Shown: positions 1 through 7,143 of the stretch, one piece after another
Numbering within the stretch: the first letter of the stretch is position 1
Layout: each line of letters begins with the position of its first letter
Origin: an uncultured delta proteobacterium
Lineage (GTDB): Bacteria; Myxococcota_A; Polyangia; Polyangiales; Ga0077539
Length of the DNA: 16,552 bases
Reading direction: 5' to 3'
Assembly: GCA_903885885.1 (NCBI GenBank)
Contig: CAISKJ010001095.1
Span: 1-16,552 of the forward strand
Made by a program: the position numbers and the translations under genes
Notes under the pieces: generated by a model
The model's input: only the letters and a program-made list of their open reading frames with translations
Databases searched by the model: none
What the model was told of the DNA's origin: nothing

Positions 1-765
1 CAGCTCGACGCCGCGGTGCACGAGCGAGAGCACCGTGCGCAAGGGCGTCTTCGGGTGCTCGACCTCAACGAGGCGCCCCTGCGCGAGATCGCCCTCGACC
101 GCGTGCCGTGAGAGCAGCGCGACGCCCACCCCCGCGCGCACGTGCCCCTTCACCGCAGCGATGCTCGAGAGCTCCATCACCACCTCGGCGTCGGCGAAGT
201 TTCGGTCGAGCATCTCGCGCGTCGAGGCCCCGCGCGGAAACGTGACGAAGGGCGCCCCACGCGCCTCGAAGCCCGGCGCCGCCACGATGATCAGCGCGTC
301 CTTCTTCCACGGCTCACCCGCGTCGCTGCGCACCACGGCGAGGTCGAGCTCTCCCGCGCTCACCGCGTCGATAAGGTGCTCGCCGAGCCCCTCGCGCAAC
401 CGCATCTGGATGCCCGGGTGCCTCTCCCGAAAGCGCTTCATGAACACGGGGAGCAGGTAGGTGCACGCCGTCGCGCCGGCCCCGAGGCGCACCTCGCCCG
501 CGCGCAGCCCGGCGACCTCGGCCACCGCGCGCCCGGCCTCGGAGAACGCGACGATCGCGGCCTTCGCCCGGGGAACGAGCGCCTCGCCCGCAGCCGTCGG
601 GGCGGCGCCCTTGCGGCCGCGGTGAAGCAGCCGCGCGCCGAAGTGCTCCTCGAGGCGATGGATCGACGCGCTCAGCGCCGGCTGCGTGAGGTGCGCCCTG
701 CGCGCGGCCTCGGTGAACGTGCCGTGCTCCACCACCAGGAGGAAGTGCCGCAGCTCGCTTAACAT
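1..765 (-). CDS. LysR-family transcriptional regulator (C-terminus cut by window start)
   Basis: The frame runs from the ATG at 765 to base 1 without a stop, giving 255 residues. The family is usually about 300, so roughly 45 C-terminal residues are missing. Residues 1-60 form the typical LysR winged helix-turn-helix: FTEAARRAHLTQPALSASIH is followed by a linker ending PTAAGEAL. The rest reads as the periplasmic-binding-protein-like effector domain, with GEVRLGAGAT at its start, the RERHPGIQ strand and the GELDLAVV hinge segment. It is divergent from a TSUP-type exporter at 854, the usual arrangement for a LysR regulator and its target, so it probably controls that transporter in response to a small ligand. 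No Shine-Dalgarno precedes the ATG, and a TATGAT -10-like hexamer lies only 11 nt upstream, so the transcript may have almost no leader. The family call is firm; the ligand is unknown. Confidence 0.93.
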   Translation of the reverse strand, partial: MLSELRHFLLVVEHGTFTEAARRAHLTQPALSASIHRLEEHFGARLLHRGRKGAAPTAAGEALVPRAKAAIVAFSEAGRAVAEVAGLRAGEVRLGAGATACTYLLPVFMKRFRERHPGIQMRLREGLGEHLIDAVSAGELDLAVVRSDAGEPWKKDALIIVAAPGFEARGAPFVTFPRGASTREMLDRNFADAEVVMELSSIAAVKGHVRAGVGVALLSRHAVEGDLAQGRLVEVEHPKTPLRTVLSLVHRGVEL

Positions 766-796
766 CAACAACAGTTATCATATCGCTGAATAGAAT
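760..796. promoter_or_regulatory. AT-rich divergent promoter/operator region between LysR regulator and exporter
   Basis: The 88 bases between the two start codons are strikingly AT-rich for this genome. They hold TAAC-N10-GTTA (760-777), an inverted repeat with LysR-operator geometry that covers the regulator's own start codon. They also hold a minus-strand TATGAT (777-782) and a plus-strand TAGAAT (791-796), each matching five of six -10 consensus bases. Neither has a convincing -35 box. An operator that both autorepresses the regulator and controls the exporter is plausible, but the dyad is only four bases per arm. Confidence 0.3.
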
Positions 797-853
797 GAAT
801 TGGTTCGATGCCACGCGGCGCCCCATGAATGCAGCGCGAAAGGGGCACCTTCC

Positions 854-1561
854 ATGCTCTTCGTTCCGCTGGGAATCCTTGCGGGAATGCTCACCACCAT
901 CGCGGGCCTCGGCGGGGGCATCCTGCTTCAGGTCGCGCTCGCGGTCGCCCTCGGGCCGCGCGTCGCGCTCGCCATCACGGCCCCGGCGCTGCTCGCGGGC
1001 AACCTCCATCGAGCCGTTCATTTTCGGGCGCGCATCGACCGCTCCGTGGCGCGCGCGTTCGTGCTCGGCGCGCTCCCGGGGAGCATCATCGGTGGCTTCG
1101 CCGCGGTGGTGATGCCGCCCGCCGCGATGCAGTGCCTCATGCTCGCGATGGCCGCCCTCGCGCTCGCGCGGCACGCGAGCCTCTGGCAATGGAAGCCCAA
1201 CGACGCCGTGCTGATCCCCGCGTCGGCGTGCATCGGAATGGTGTCTGCCACGTCGGGCGGAGCGGGCCTCCTGGTGTCACCGCTCCTGCTCGCGACGGGG
1301 CTCACCGGCGAACGCTACGTGGCGACGACGGCCGTCGCAGCCGTCTCGATGCACGCCGGTCGGCTGGTGGCCTACTCCGCCGGCGGCCTCATGAGCGCCC
1401 AATCGGTCGCGTACAGCGCGGCGCTCACCACGGCGATCCTGATGGGCAACGTGCTCGGGGCACGCGCGCGCAAGCACCTGTCAGCGAGCCTCGCGCCGCG
1501 GATCGAGATCGGTGTTCTATGGGTCGCGACGGGCCTCGCGGTGGCGGGCGTCGCGCGGTGA
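854..1561 (+). CDS. TSUP (TauE/SafE) family sulfite-exporter-like membrane protein
   Basis: The protein has 235 residues and is almost entirely hydrophobic, with about seven to eight membrane segments. It is a duplicated half-repeat structure typical of TSUP/TauE-SafE permeases. The first half opens with LGILAGMLTTIAGLGGGILL, carrying the glycine-rich loop. The second half repeats the theme in ACIGMVSATSGGAGLLVSPL. Family members export or import sulfite, sulfoacetate or other small organosulfur or organic anions through the inner membrane. I chose the ATG at 854 because AAAGGGG ends eight bases upstream; a TTG at 800 would add 18 hydrophilic residues without a good ribosome site. The divergent LysR gene is its likely regulator. 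Its stop at 1559-1561 lies one base from the stop of the convergent lipoprotein. At 235 residues it is slightly shorter than most TSUP proteins (about 250). The substrate cannot be read from the sequence. Confidence 0.87.
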   Translation: MLFVPLGILAGMLTTIAGLGGGILLQVALAVALGPRVALAITAPALLAGNLHRAVHFRARIDRSVARAFVLGALPGSIIGGFAAVVMPPAAMQCLMLAMAALALARHASLWQWKPNDAVLIPASACIGMVSATSGGAGLLVSPLLLATGLTGERYVATTAVAAVSMHAGRLVAYSAGGLMSAQSVAYSAALTTAILMGNVLGARARKHLSASLAPRIEIGVLWVATGLAVAGVAR

Positions 1562-1562
1562 A

Positions 1563-2651
1563 TCAGAAGCTGCCGCTGCCGCCGTTGCGGCACATCGCGC
1601 ACTCGGGCAGCGTGGGCATCATCGAGCAGCGCACGGGGCAGTAAGGCACGCGGAGAAACGTGTACGGCTGCCCCGAACCATTGTCGATGTTCTGGCACTC
1701 CGTCGAGAGGCCGCGCACCGTCATCTCGCCGTAGCCGCCTTGCATGACGAAGCGCGACGAGCACGCCGTGTCCGAGCTCGACCACGACGGCAGCGGCGGC
1801 ATCGCCTGACGCACGCCGGGGGTCATGTACCAGCCCTGCGTGCACGACTGCGACACCACGCAGTCGGTGGTCGCAGGGCGCATCGGATCGCCCGCGCGGA
1901 TGGTGTAACAGAGCTGAAACTGCCCCGAGCAATCCACGGTGAGAAAGTTGGTCGTGAAGTTGGTGCCCGGCTGCGGGCGCGGCGGCGGCGTCTGACCCGG
2001 GTCGGTGGGACACTGCGCGCGACCCATCGCGTCGAGGTACGTCGACACGGCGTACACCTGATTGCCGGCGTACGTGATGAAGCACGGCGAGAGGTTGGTG
2101 AGCTCCCACCGCCCCTGCGAGAAACACTGACACGAATCGGGCCCGAGGCCCGCGCCCGGTCGCGGGAGCACGTAGCCCTCGCACGCGCTCCATCGCCCGC
2201 CGAGCTCGTCGTACATTTCGCAGCGCGACACGCCGTCGTGGCACACGCCCCGGTTGCGATTGACGCGAAGCCCCGGCCAGCAGGGGCGCTCCTCGCCGAT
2301 GGTGGTGCACGGGCAGCCCTCGCGCGTGAGGTCGTCGGGACACTCAGGCGTGCCGCCCGGCGGCGTCGGCGACGGGCCCATCGCGCCGTCGGGGCCGCAG
2401 TAGCGCGGCGGCGGGTTGTCAGCCCAGAACGCGTCGGCGTTGGGCTGCACGTCGCGCTGCGGACGGTCGAGCGGCGCCACGTCGATGGTGGGCGGACGAA
2501 TCGCGCTGTCGGCCGCCTCGGCGTCCATCGCCGTGGAGCCGTCGACGCTCGGCCCCGTGTCGTAGTCGGGCGGCAGCACATCGCCGCCTCCGCCGGGGCT
2601 ACACCCCCAGGCCGCACACAACGCGAAGGTGAACAGGGCAGAGCGAAACAT
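1563..2651 (-). CDS. Cysteine-rich lipoprotein, function unknown
   Basis: The 362-residue precursor starts MFRSALFTFALCAAWGCSPG. It has a short hydrophobic signal and a lipobox ending at Cys17, so it is predicted to be lipidated and held on the outer side of a membrane. After the Cys comes a low-complexity linker of about 70 residues rich in Gly, Asp and Pro, then a region with about 20 cysteines (for example REGCPCTTIGEERPCWPGLR), presumably disulfide-bonded. I recognise no catalytic motif or named domain. The ATG at 2651 is preceded by AGGAG at good spacing; the longer upstream frame is antisense to the TPR gene and is not real. It is divergent from the TPR lipoprotein across 192 bases and converges with the TSUP gene with one base between stops. 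It resembles the many lineage-specific surface lipoproteins of myxobacteria. Confidence 0.82.
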   Translation of the reverse strand: MFRSALFTFALCAAWGCSPGGGGDVLPPDYDTGPSVDGSTAMDAEAADSAIRPPTIDVAPLDRPQRDVQPNADAFWADNPPPRYCGPDGAMGPSPTPPGGTPECPDDLTREGCPCTTIGEERPCWPGLRVNRNRGVCHDGVSRCEMYDELGGRWSACEGYVLPRPGAGLGPDSCQCFSQGRWELTNLSPCFITYAGNQVYAVSTYLDAMGRAQCPTDPGQTPPPRPQPGTNFTTNFLTVDCSGQFQLCYTIRAGDPMRPATTDCVVSQSCTQGWYMTPGVRQAMPPLPSWSSSDTACSSRFVMQGGYGEMTVRGLSTECQNIDNGSGQPYTFLRVPYCPVRCSMMPTLPECAMCRNGGSGSF

Positions 2652-2843
2652 CACGGCATCTCCTGAAGGTGATCTCTCGAAGCCGCACCGTTGTAGAACC
2701 CATCGCTCCCCGATGTCGAGTACGGCGCCGGGGCAATGGTGCGCGCGTTGGCGCGTCGAATCGGTGTGTGGAAAGAGCCTTCTTGCTCCCCTCGCCGTGA
2801 CAACGATACCGTGCGCCCCGAACTCCTCGTGAGATTCTACTCC

Positions 2844-5039
2844 ATGAAGAAAACCCGACGACTCCTCGCTGCCGCGCTCGCGATCCTGGCCGCTCAAGCC
2901 TGCTCGGGGGCGCGCCACGCCGCGGGTCCGCGCGTCGTCTCGCAAGCGCCGCGGGGCGAGGTCGACGGGAGCACCATCGCCGACCTGCAGCGCGACCTCG
3001 ACGAGACGCCCCCCGGCGACGAGAGCCGCCACGCGATCCGCGACGGGGTCGCGCGTTACATGGCCGCGCGCGGCGTCGAAGCGATGCAGACGGGCGATTT
3101 TCAGACGGCCGTCGCGCGGCTGCGCCAGGCGCTCGTGCACTACACCCCCGAAGAGATCGCGCAGGGCGGGCTCCCCGACGAGCTCGCCCCCCTCGCCCGC
3201 GCGCTGCTCGACGTGTCGTCGTCGCGCGGCGATGAGGCCCACGCGCTCGCCGCCGCGCGCGTTCTCCGGGCGCTCCGCACGCCGGACCCCGCGGCCCGCG
3301 ACCAGTGGCAGCGCATCACCGACTGGGGCACGCGCAACCGCCAGGAGTTTCAACGCCCCTGGGTCGTCGAGGGCGAGCTCTCGGACATCTACAAAGAAAT
3401 CGCGCGCATCGTGCCCGCGCGCGACGTGCTCGAGTCCGCAGCCGAGCACATGGTGGCCCGCCGACGCGCCGTGCTCGACGCGCGGCAGAACCTCACGGGA
3501 CAGGACGGACCGCGGCTGAACTTCGACGAGGTGCAACACCTCCGCGCGGGGATGCGCGTCGCCGCGGCCGACCTCGCGATCTTGTTCCTGCGCGTCGGCG
3601 ACGTGCGCGAGGCGGCCAATCGGCTCACGTCGCTCGGCAGCGGCAGCGAGTCGTCGGGGCTCGCGGCGGCGCTCGGTGCCATCGCGCAGGGCGAGGGAGG
3701 CGCCGACCCGCTGTGGGAGCTCGCGCAGCGCCTCGCGCAGATCGACGGCGCGGCGGCCGCGGGCGTGTGCCGCGTGGGCAGGCAGAACTTCTCGCAAGAC
3801 ACGCGCTTCGCGGGGTGCCTCGCGGTGGCTGCGGAGAGCGAGCGCGACCTCGGCCTGGCGAGCGCACACCTCGAGCGCGCGGCCACGGTTGGCAACGCCG
3901 ACCAGCGCGCGCTGCGGGCGGCCATCGAGGCGAGCCGTGGCGCGCTGGGCCTGGCGATCGGTGGCGACGATCTGGCGCCCGGACGCCGCGCTTACGAGCG
4001 CACCCGCTCGCTACTCGCGCGCTGGGGTACGCAGTACCAGGGCCAGCTCGCGCCGGTGGCTGAGGTCGACCTCGAGACCCTCGCAGCCGACCTCGAGCTC
4101 TCCGCGGGCAACCTCCGTGAGGCCGAGGAGCACCTCACGCGTGCTACGCAGGGCAGCGCGCCGTCGCGCGACGCGTACTACCTCCTCGCAGAGATCTCGT
4201 GGCGTCACCGCGACGGCGCCGAGGCCGCTCGCCGGCTGCGCGCAGGTCTCGCGCTGCCGCTCCGCCCTGATGAGAGCGACTCGCTCTTTCGCCCTCAGTA
4301 CACCGTTCGCCTTGCGCAGGCCGCGCAGGTCTCGGGCGACGCCGCCGAGTCGCGGCGCCTCTTCGAGGAGGCTGCGGGAGCACTGGACGCGCTCGCGCGC
4401 AGCCTCACCGAGCACGACCTCGCCACCGCGATGCTTCAGCGGGCGGTCGTGGCCGACGCGCTCGGCGATTCGAGCCGGGTGCACGACTCGCTGCGCGCGG
4501 CCATCGACGCCGACGCCGACTCGCGCGAGGTCGCGGCCCGCGCCATCACGTTCTCGCTCTCGCGCGGCCGCTGGACCGACGCGAGGGATTTCTATCGAGC
4601 CGCGCGGGCAACCCTCTCGCTCGACCGCTCGTGGCAGGTGTACTTCGCGCTCTGGGGCTCCGTGGCGGCGCGCATGGGGCAGCTCTCCGACGATGGCGGC
4701 GCGCAGCGTGCCCTCGAGGCGATCGCGTCCGAGGCCGACGATCAGGCGTCGTGGACGACGCGCCTCGCGCAGCGCTACACCGGCGCGCTCGATCACGGGC
4801 GCCTGGTGGGCCATGCGCGCACCACGGGTCAGCGCGCCGAGGCGCTGTTCTACGAGGCGATGCTCAAGCTCTCGACAGGTGACGCCGCGGGTTCTGACGC
4901 GGACCTTCGTGCGGTGCTCGCGGCCGAGGTGCTGCGCTACTGGGAGTACGAGATGTCGTGGGAGATGCTGGAGCACCACATCCGCGCAACGACGAGCGCG
5001 CAGTCGTCCTCGCCGTCGCCGGCTGCGGCAGCCCGCTGA
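2844..5039 (+). CDS. Large helical TPR-like repeat lipoprotein
   Basis: The 731-residue precursor starts MKKTRRLLAAALAILAAQAC, a clear type-II signal with lipidation at Cys20. The mature protein is rich in Ala, Arg, Leu, Glu and Asp, is almost wholly helical, and has helix-turn-helix pairs of tetratricopeptide type. The clearest unit is about residues 69-100 (AARGVEAMQTGDFQTAVARL). Others appear around 430-480 (AGNLREAEEHLTRA) and 490-570 (GDAAESRRLFEEAAGAL). Such proteins act as scaffolds in envelope complexes; no enzyme motif is visible. It ends in a Ser/Pro/Ala tail. The start codon is set by the signal peptide; only a weak GTGAG precedes it. In-frame codons upstream, back to 2736, would place a hydrophilic extension before the signal and are rejected. 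Its TGA abuts the stop of the convergent CBS gene. Confidence 0.85.
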   Translation: MKKTRRLLAAALAILAAQACSGARHAAGPRVVSQAPRGEVDGSTIADLQRDLDETPPGDESRHAIRDGVARYMAARGVEAMQTGDFQTAVARLRQALVHYTPEEIAQGGLPDELAPLARALLDVSSSRGDEAHALAAARVLRALRTPDPAARDQWQRITDWGTRNRQEFQRPWVVEGELSDIYKEIARIVPARDVLESAAEHMVARRRAVLDARQNLTGQDGPRLNFDEVQHLRAGMRVAAADLAILFLRVGDVREAANRLTSLGSGSESSGLAAALGAIAQGEGGADPLWELAQRLAQIDGAAAAGVCRVGRQNFSQDTRFAGCLAVAAESERDLGLASAHLERAATVGNADQRALRAAIEASRGALGLAIGGDDLAPGRRAYERTRSLLARWGTQYQGQLAPVAEVDLETLAADLELSAGNLREAEEHLTRATQGSAPSRDAYYLLAEISWRHRDGAEAARRLRAGLALPLRPDESDSLFRPQYTVRLAQAAQVSGDAAESRRLFEEAAGALDALARSLTEHDLATAMLQRAVVADALGDSSRVHDSLRAAIDADADSREVAARAITFSLSRGRWTDARDFYRAARATLSLDRSWQVYFALWGSVAARMGQLSDDGGAQRALEAIASEADDQASWTTRLAQRYTGALDHGRLVGHARTTGQRAEALFYEAMLKLSTGDAAGSDADLRAVLAAEVLRYWEYEMSWEMLEHHIRATTSAQSSSPSPAAAAR

Positions 5040-5450
5040 CTACACGGCGATCAACGCGCGCGCGAGCTTGAGGAAGTCGTGCTCGGTCACGACGCCCGTC
5101 AGCGCGCCCCGCTCGTCGACCACGAGGAGGCACCCCGCGCGCCGTTCGATGAGCAGATCGGCCGCGAGTGCGAGCGGAAGCGATGGAGACACCGTGACCA
5201 GATCGCGAGACATGATCTCGCGCACGCGCAATGACGGGTCACTCGCGGCGCGCTTACCGTTGATGACGGCCGCGCGAAGTACGTCGCGGTGTGTGACGAG
5301 CCCGACCAGTCGATCGTCGTCGACCACGGGGAGGTGACGTAACGCGAAGCGCTCCATGTTGTCGGCGAGGTCTTCGAGGGTCTCGTCTTCTCGGAGCACC
5401 ACGAGCGTGTCGGTCATGATCTCTCCCACGGTGCGCGGCACGGTCTTCAT
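5040..5450 (-). CDS. Two-CBS-domain protein
   Basis: The 136-residue cytosolic protein is made only of a CBS pair (Bateman module). The first CBS is about residues 9-60 (VGEIMTDTLVVLREDETLED, ending VGLVTHRDVL). The second is about 77-133 (VREIMSRDLVTVSPSLPLAL, ending TGVVTEHDFL). Both carry the T-x-x-D signature (T53HRD, T122EHD) that contacts the ribose and phosphate of adenine nucleotides in this family. Stand-alone CBS pairs usually sense AMP, ATP or SAM and control a partner; no partner is fused here. I chose the ATG at 5450. A TTG at 5474 in frame would put the start inside the promoter-like sequence. There is no Shine-Dalgarno, and the predicted transcript start falls on the ATG, so it may be leaderless. 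It lies 69 bases downstream of the ferritin-like pair on the same strand and could be read from that operon too. Confidence 0.9.
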   Translation of the reverse strand: MKTVPRTVGEIMTDTLVVLREDETLEDLADNMERFALRHLPVVDDDRLVGLVTHRDVLRAAVINGKRAASDPSLRVREIMSRDLVTVSPSLPLALAADLLIERRAGCLLVVDERGALTGVVTEHDFLKLARALIAV

Positions 5451-5456
5451 GAGACC

Positions 5457-5485
5457 GTTGCACACGCACTGCAAGAGACTGTCAA
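5457..5485 (-). promoter_or_regulatory. Candidate sigma70-type promoter giving a leaderless CBS transcript
   Basis: On the minus strand a perfect TTGACA (5480-5485) is followed after exactly 17 bases by TGCAAC (5457-5462), a weak -10 box with three of six matches. The expected start point, about seven bases further on, coincides with the A of the CBS gene's ATG at 5450. A perfect -35 in this GC-rich context and the absence of any ribosome-binding site support the reading, but the -10 is poor. Confidence 0.33.
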
Positions 5486-5519
5486 GCGCAGGTCGCGCGA
5501 GGGGCGGGAGGGGCGAGAC

Positions 5520-6194
5520 TCAGGAGGCCGAGAACATGAAGTCTGCGACCGACTGGAGGCTGTTCATCTCGGCGCCGACCTGAGCGACGAAGGGCTTCGG
5601 CACCACCTCGCCGATATTGGTGATGAGCCCCGCCGCGTCGGCCGCCACGATGCCCTTGAGCAGCGCATAGAGCACGATGAAGTGCTGCGTCTCGTCGCCC
5701 TCGATGGTGCCCGCGAGGAAGCGACTGCTGGTGCTCTTGAGCGCCTTGACGGTGCGATTGTAGATGACGGCCGCGTTGCGCTCCTTGTTGCACGCGAGCT
5801 TGAGCACGTTGGCCACCGACGGCGTGAATTCGGTGGGCACCGAGAACATCACCGAGGCCTCGGTGACGGGCGTCCCGCCGATCGCGGTGATCGCGGCGGC
5901 GAGCTGCGTCGCGTGCGCGCGGTGGTGGTTCTGCCAGTTCATCGCGATGACGAGGAGGGGCGCAGATTGGGCGGCCTGCGGGTCACCCGTCGGAGGCATG
6001 CGAAGCACGCCAGCGCCAGCCTCGTAGGCCTTGATCGCCTCGTACTCGGCGCTCAGGAGGGCGTTGAGGGGCGTGATGTCGGGGTTGGGCCCGGAGGGCA
6101 CGGGGTCGTCGCCGCACGCGGCGAGGGTGACGGTGCTGGTCGCTGCGAATCCGCCGAGGAGGCCGCGGCGCGAGAGCTTGTACATGTCGGTCAT
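5520..6194 (-). CDS. Exported ferritin-like domain lipoprotein (Tat signal plus lipobox)
   Basis: The protein has 224 residues. The N-terminus contains SRRGLLGGFAATSTVTLAAC: a twin-arginine motif, a hydrophobic stretch and a lipobox ending at Cys27. It should be exported folded by Tat and then lipidated. The rest is a four-helix ferritin-like domain (Ferritin_2-like, inferred). Candidate di-iron ligands are E50/E52 on helix 1 (SAEYEAIKAYE), H91 and H94 on helix 2 (NHHRAHA), E138 on helix 3 (NKERNAAV) and E168/H171 on helix 4 (DETQHFIVLY). Members may oxidise iron or scavenge peroxide outside the cytoplasm; the reaction here is unproven. The ATG at 6194 has GAGGAG eight bases upstream. The start lies 17 bases from the stop of its paralogue at 6212-6904, and its ribosome site sits at that stop, so the two form an operon and are probably translationally linked. 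Confidence 0.87.
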   Translation of the reverse strand: MTDMYKLSRRGLLGGFAATSTVTLAACGDDPVPSGPNPDITPLNALLSAEYEAIKAYEAGAGVLRMPPTGDPQAAQSAPLLVIAMNWQNHHRAHATQLAAAITAIGGTPVTEASVMFSVPTEFTPSVANVLKLACNKERNAAVIYNRTVKALKSTSSRFLAGTIEGDETQHFIVLYALLKGIVAADAAGLITNIGEVVPKPFVAQVGAEMNSLQSVADFMFSAS

Positions 6195-6211
6195 CTTCGT
6201 GGCTCCTCAGG

Positions 6212-6904
6212 TCAAGACATCGACAGCGCGGTGTAGGTGAAGTCGGGCACCGACGCGAGGTCCGTGGTCTCTCCCTCGATGGCGACGACCGAGCGCGGCG
6301 AGATCTCGGTGATCATCGTAGTTGCAGCGGGGCCGGGCGTAGCGACGCCCTTGAGCAGCAGGTAGAGCACGATGAAGTGCTGCGTCTCGACGCCGCCGAT
6401 CGCGGCCGCGAGTTCGGCCGCGGTGACGTTCGACAGGCTCTTGAGCGCGTTGGTGTACGCGATAGCCGCGCCCTTCTCGGCGTTGCATGCGAGACGGAGG
6501 AAGTTCTTCGTCGTACGCGTGAAGTTCATCGCCGTCGGGAGGTTGAAGATCACGGTCGACTGGGCGATCGGCGTCCCCTGAAGGCTCGTGATGAGCCGCG
6601 CGAGGCGCGCGCCGTGGTCGGCGTGCTGCGAGCGGTAGTGGGTGGCGACGAGAGACGCGGCGGGGGCGAGGCTGCGGGCGGGGTCGTCCATCGCAGGGGC
6701 GCCGAAATACCCGATGGCGAGGTCGTACGCCTGCTGCGCCTCGTACTCGGCGCGCAGGAGCGTGTTGAGCACCGACACATCACCGGCGCCCTGAGCCTCG
6801 GCCTCGCGACCGATCGCAGAGACCGCCAGCGCCGCCCCCACGCCAGCGAGCAGGGCCGCGCCCGTGCTCAGCGTGTCGCGCCTTGAAACTTCGTCGTTCG
6901 ACAT
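6212..6904 (-). CDS. Exported ferritin-like domain protein (Tat signal, non-lipidated paralogue)
   Basis: This 230-residue paralogue is the first gene of the minus-strand operon. Residues 1-38 form a twin-arginine signal (SRRDTLSTGAALLAGVGAAL) that ends AEAQG, an A-x-A-type signal peptidase I site with no lipobox. The mature protein should be soluble in the periplasm, unlike its anchored neighbour. The four-helix domain keeps the same candidate metal ligands: E53/E55 (RAEYEAQQAY), H94 and H97 (RSQHADHG), E143 (NAEKGAA) and E173/H176 (VETQHFIVLY). The two proteins share the NALL/NTLL-x-AEYEA, G-TP and ETQHFIVLY blocks, so they arose by duplication. The ATG at 6904 is preceded by GAGGAGG at about nine bases. 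It diverges from the cupredoxin locus across 105 bases. That intergenic contains a six-base dyad, CCTGCT-N14-AGCAGG (6949-6974), which could be an operator. Confidence 0.87.
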   Translation of the reverse strand: MSNDEVSRRDTLSTGAALLAGVGAALAVSAIGREAEAQGAGDVSVLNTLLRAEYEAQQAYDLAIGYFGAPAMDDPARSLAPAASLVATHYRSQHADHGARLARLITSLQGTPIAQSTVIFNLPTAMNFTRTTKNFLRLACNAEKGAAIAYTNALKSLSNVTAAELAAAIGGVETQHFIVLYLLLKGVATPGPAATTMITEISPRSVVAIEGETTDLASVPDFTYTALSMS

Positions 6905-7009
6905 GCTCGAAATCCTCCTCGAAAAGAAACGTCCACGTTGCTGAAGAGCCTGCTAGAAGCGATAGAACAGCAGGGCAACGCCCCAACGCATGATGGAGCA
7001 TTGAGTGCG

Positions 7010-7143
7010 ATGATGGAACTCCGATTCAACCCGGCGCAGACCCGTTTCTGCGCTCGTCGTCTGATGCTCGCCGTCGCCTGCTCCGGTTCGTTGGCGGGAT
7101 GCAGCGACGCAGATCCGGTCATCACGACGCCGGCGCTCAACGG
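7010..7143 (+). pseudogene. 5' fragment of a frameshifted cupredoxin lipoprotein: signal peptide and lipobox
   Basis: From the ATG pair at 7010/7013 this frame encodes a type-II signal, with RRLMLAVACSGSLAGC ending at Cys31, then a short linker SDADPVITTPALNG. At about 7142-7143 the homology jumps to the next frame. One extra base after AACGG would read Asn-Gly-Cys-Thr-Asp-Ala and join this secretion signal to the copper domain. Continuing in the original frame yields Arg/Ser-rich sequence unlike any domain, up to a stop at 7471. GGAG (6995-6998) and TTGAG (7001-7005) lie upstream as weak ribosome sites. Either the gene is a recent pseudogene or the base was lost in sequencing; programmed frameshifting is less likely because there is no slippery heptamer. 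Confidence 0.66.

Noticed and set aside
314..1189. Minus-strand 291-codon frame across the LysR/exporter junction
   Set aside because: It crosses two clear genes and the promoter region. Its tail is an out-of-frame shadow of the LysR gene.
2652..3869. Upstream in-frame extension of the Cys-rich lipoprotein (to a 768-codon frame)
   Set aside because: The extension is antisense to the TPR lipoprotein. The signal peptide with lipobox and AGGAG at 2651 fix the real start.
3676..5337. Plus-strand 553-codon frame overlapping the TPR lipoprotein
   Set aside because: Arg/Ser-rich composition without domains; it is an out-of-frame shadow of the TPR gene.
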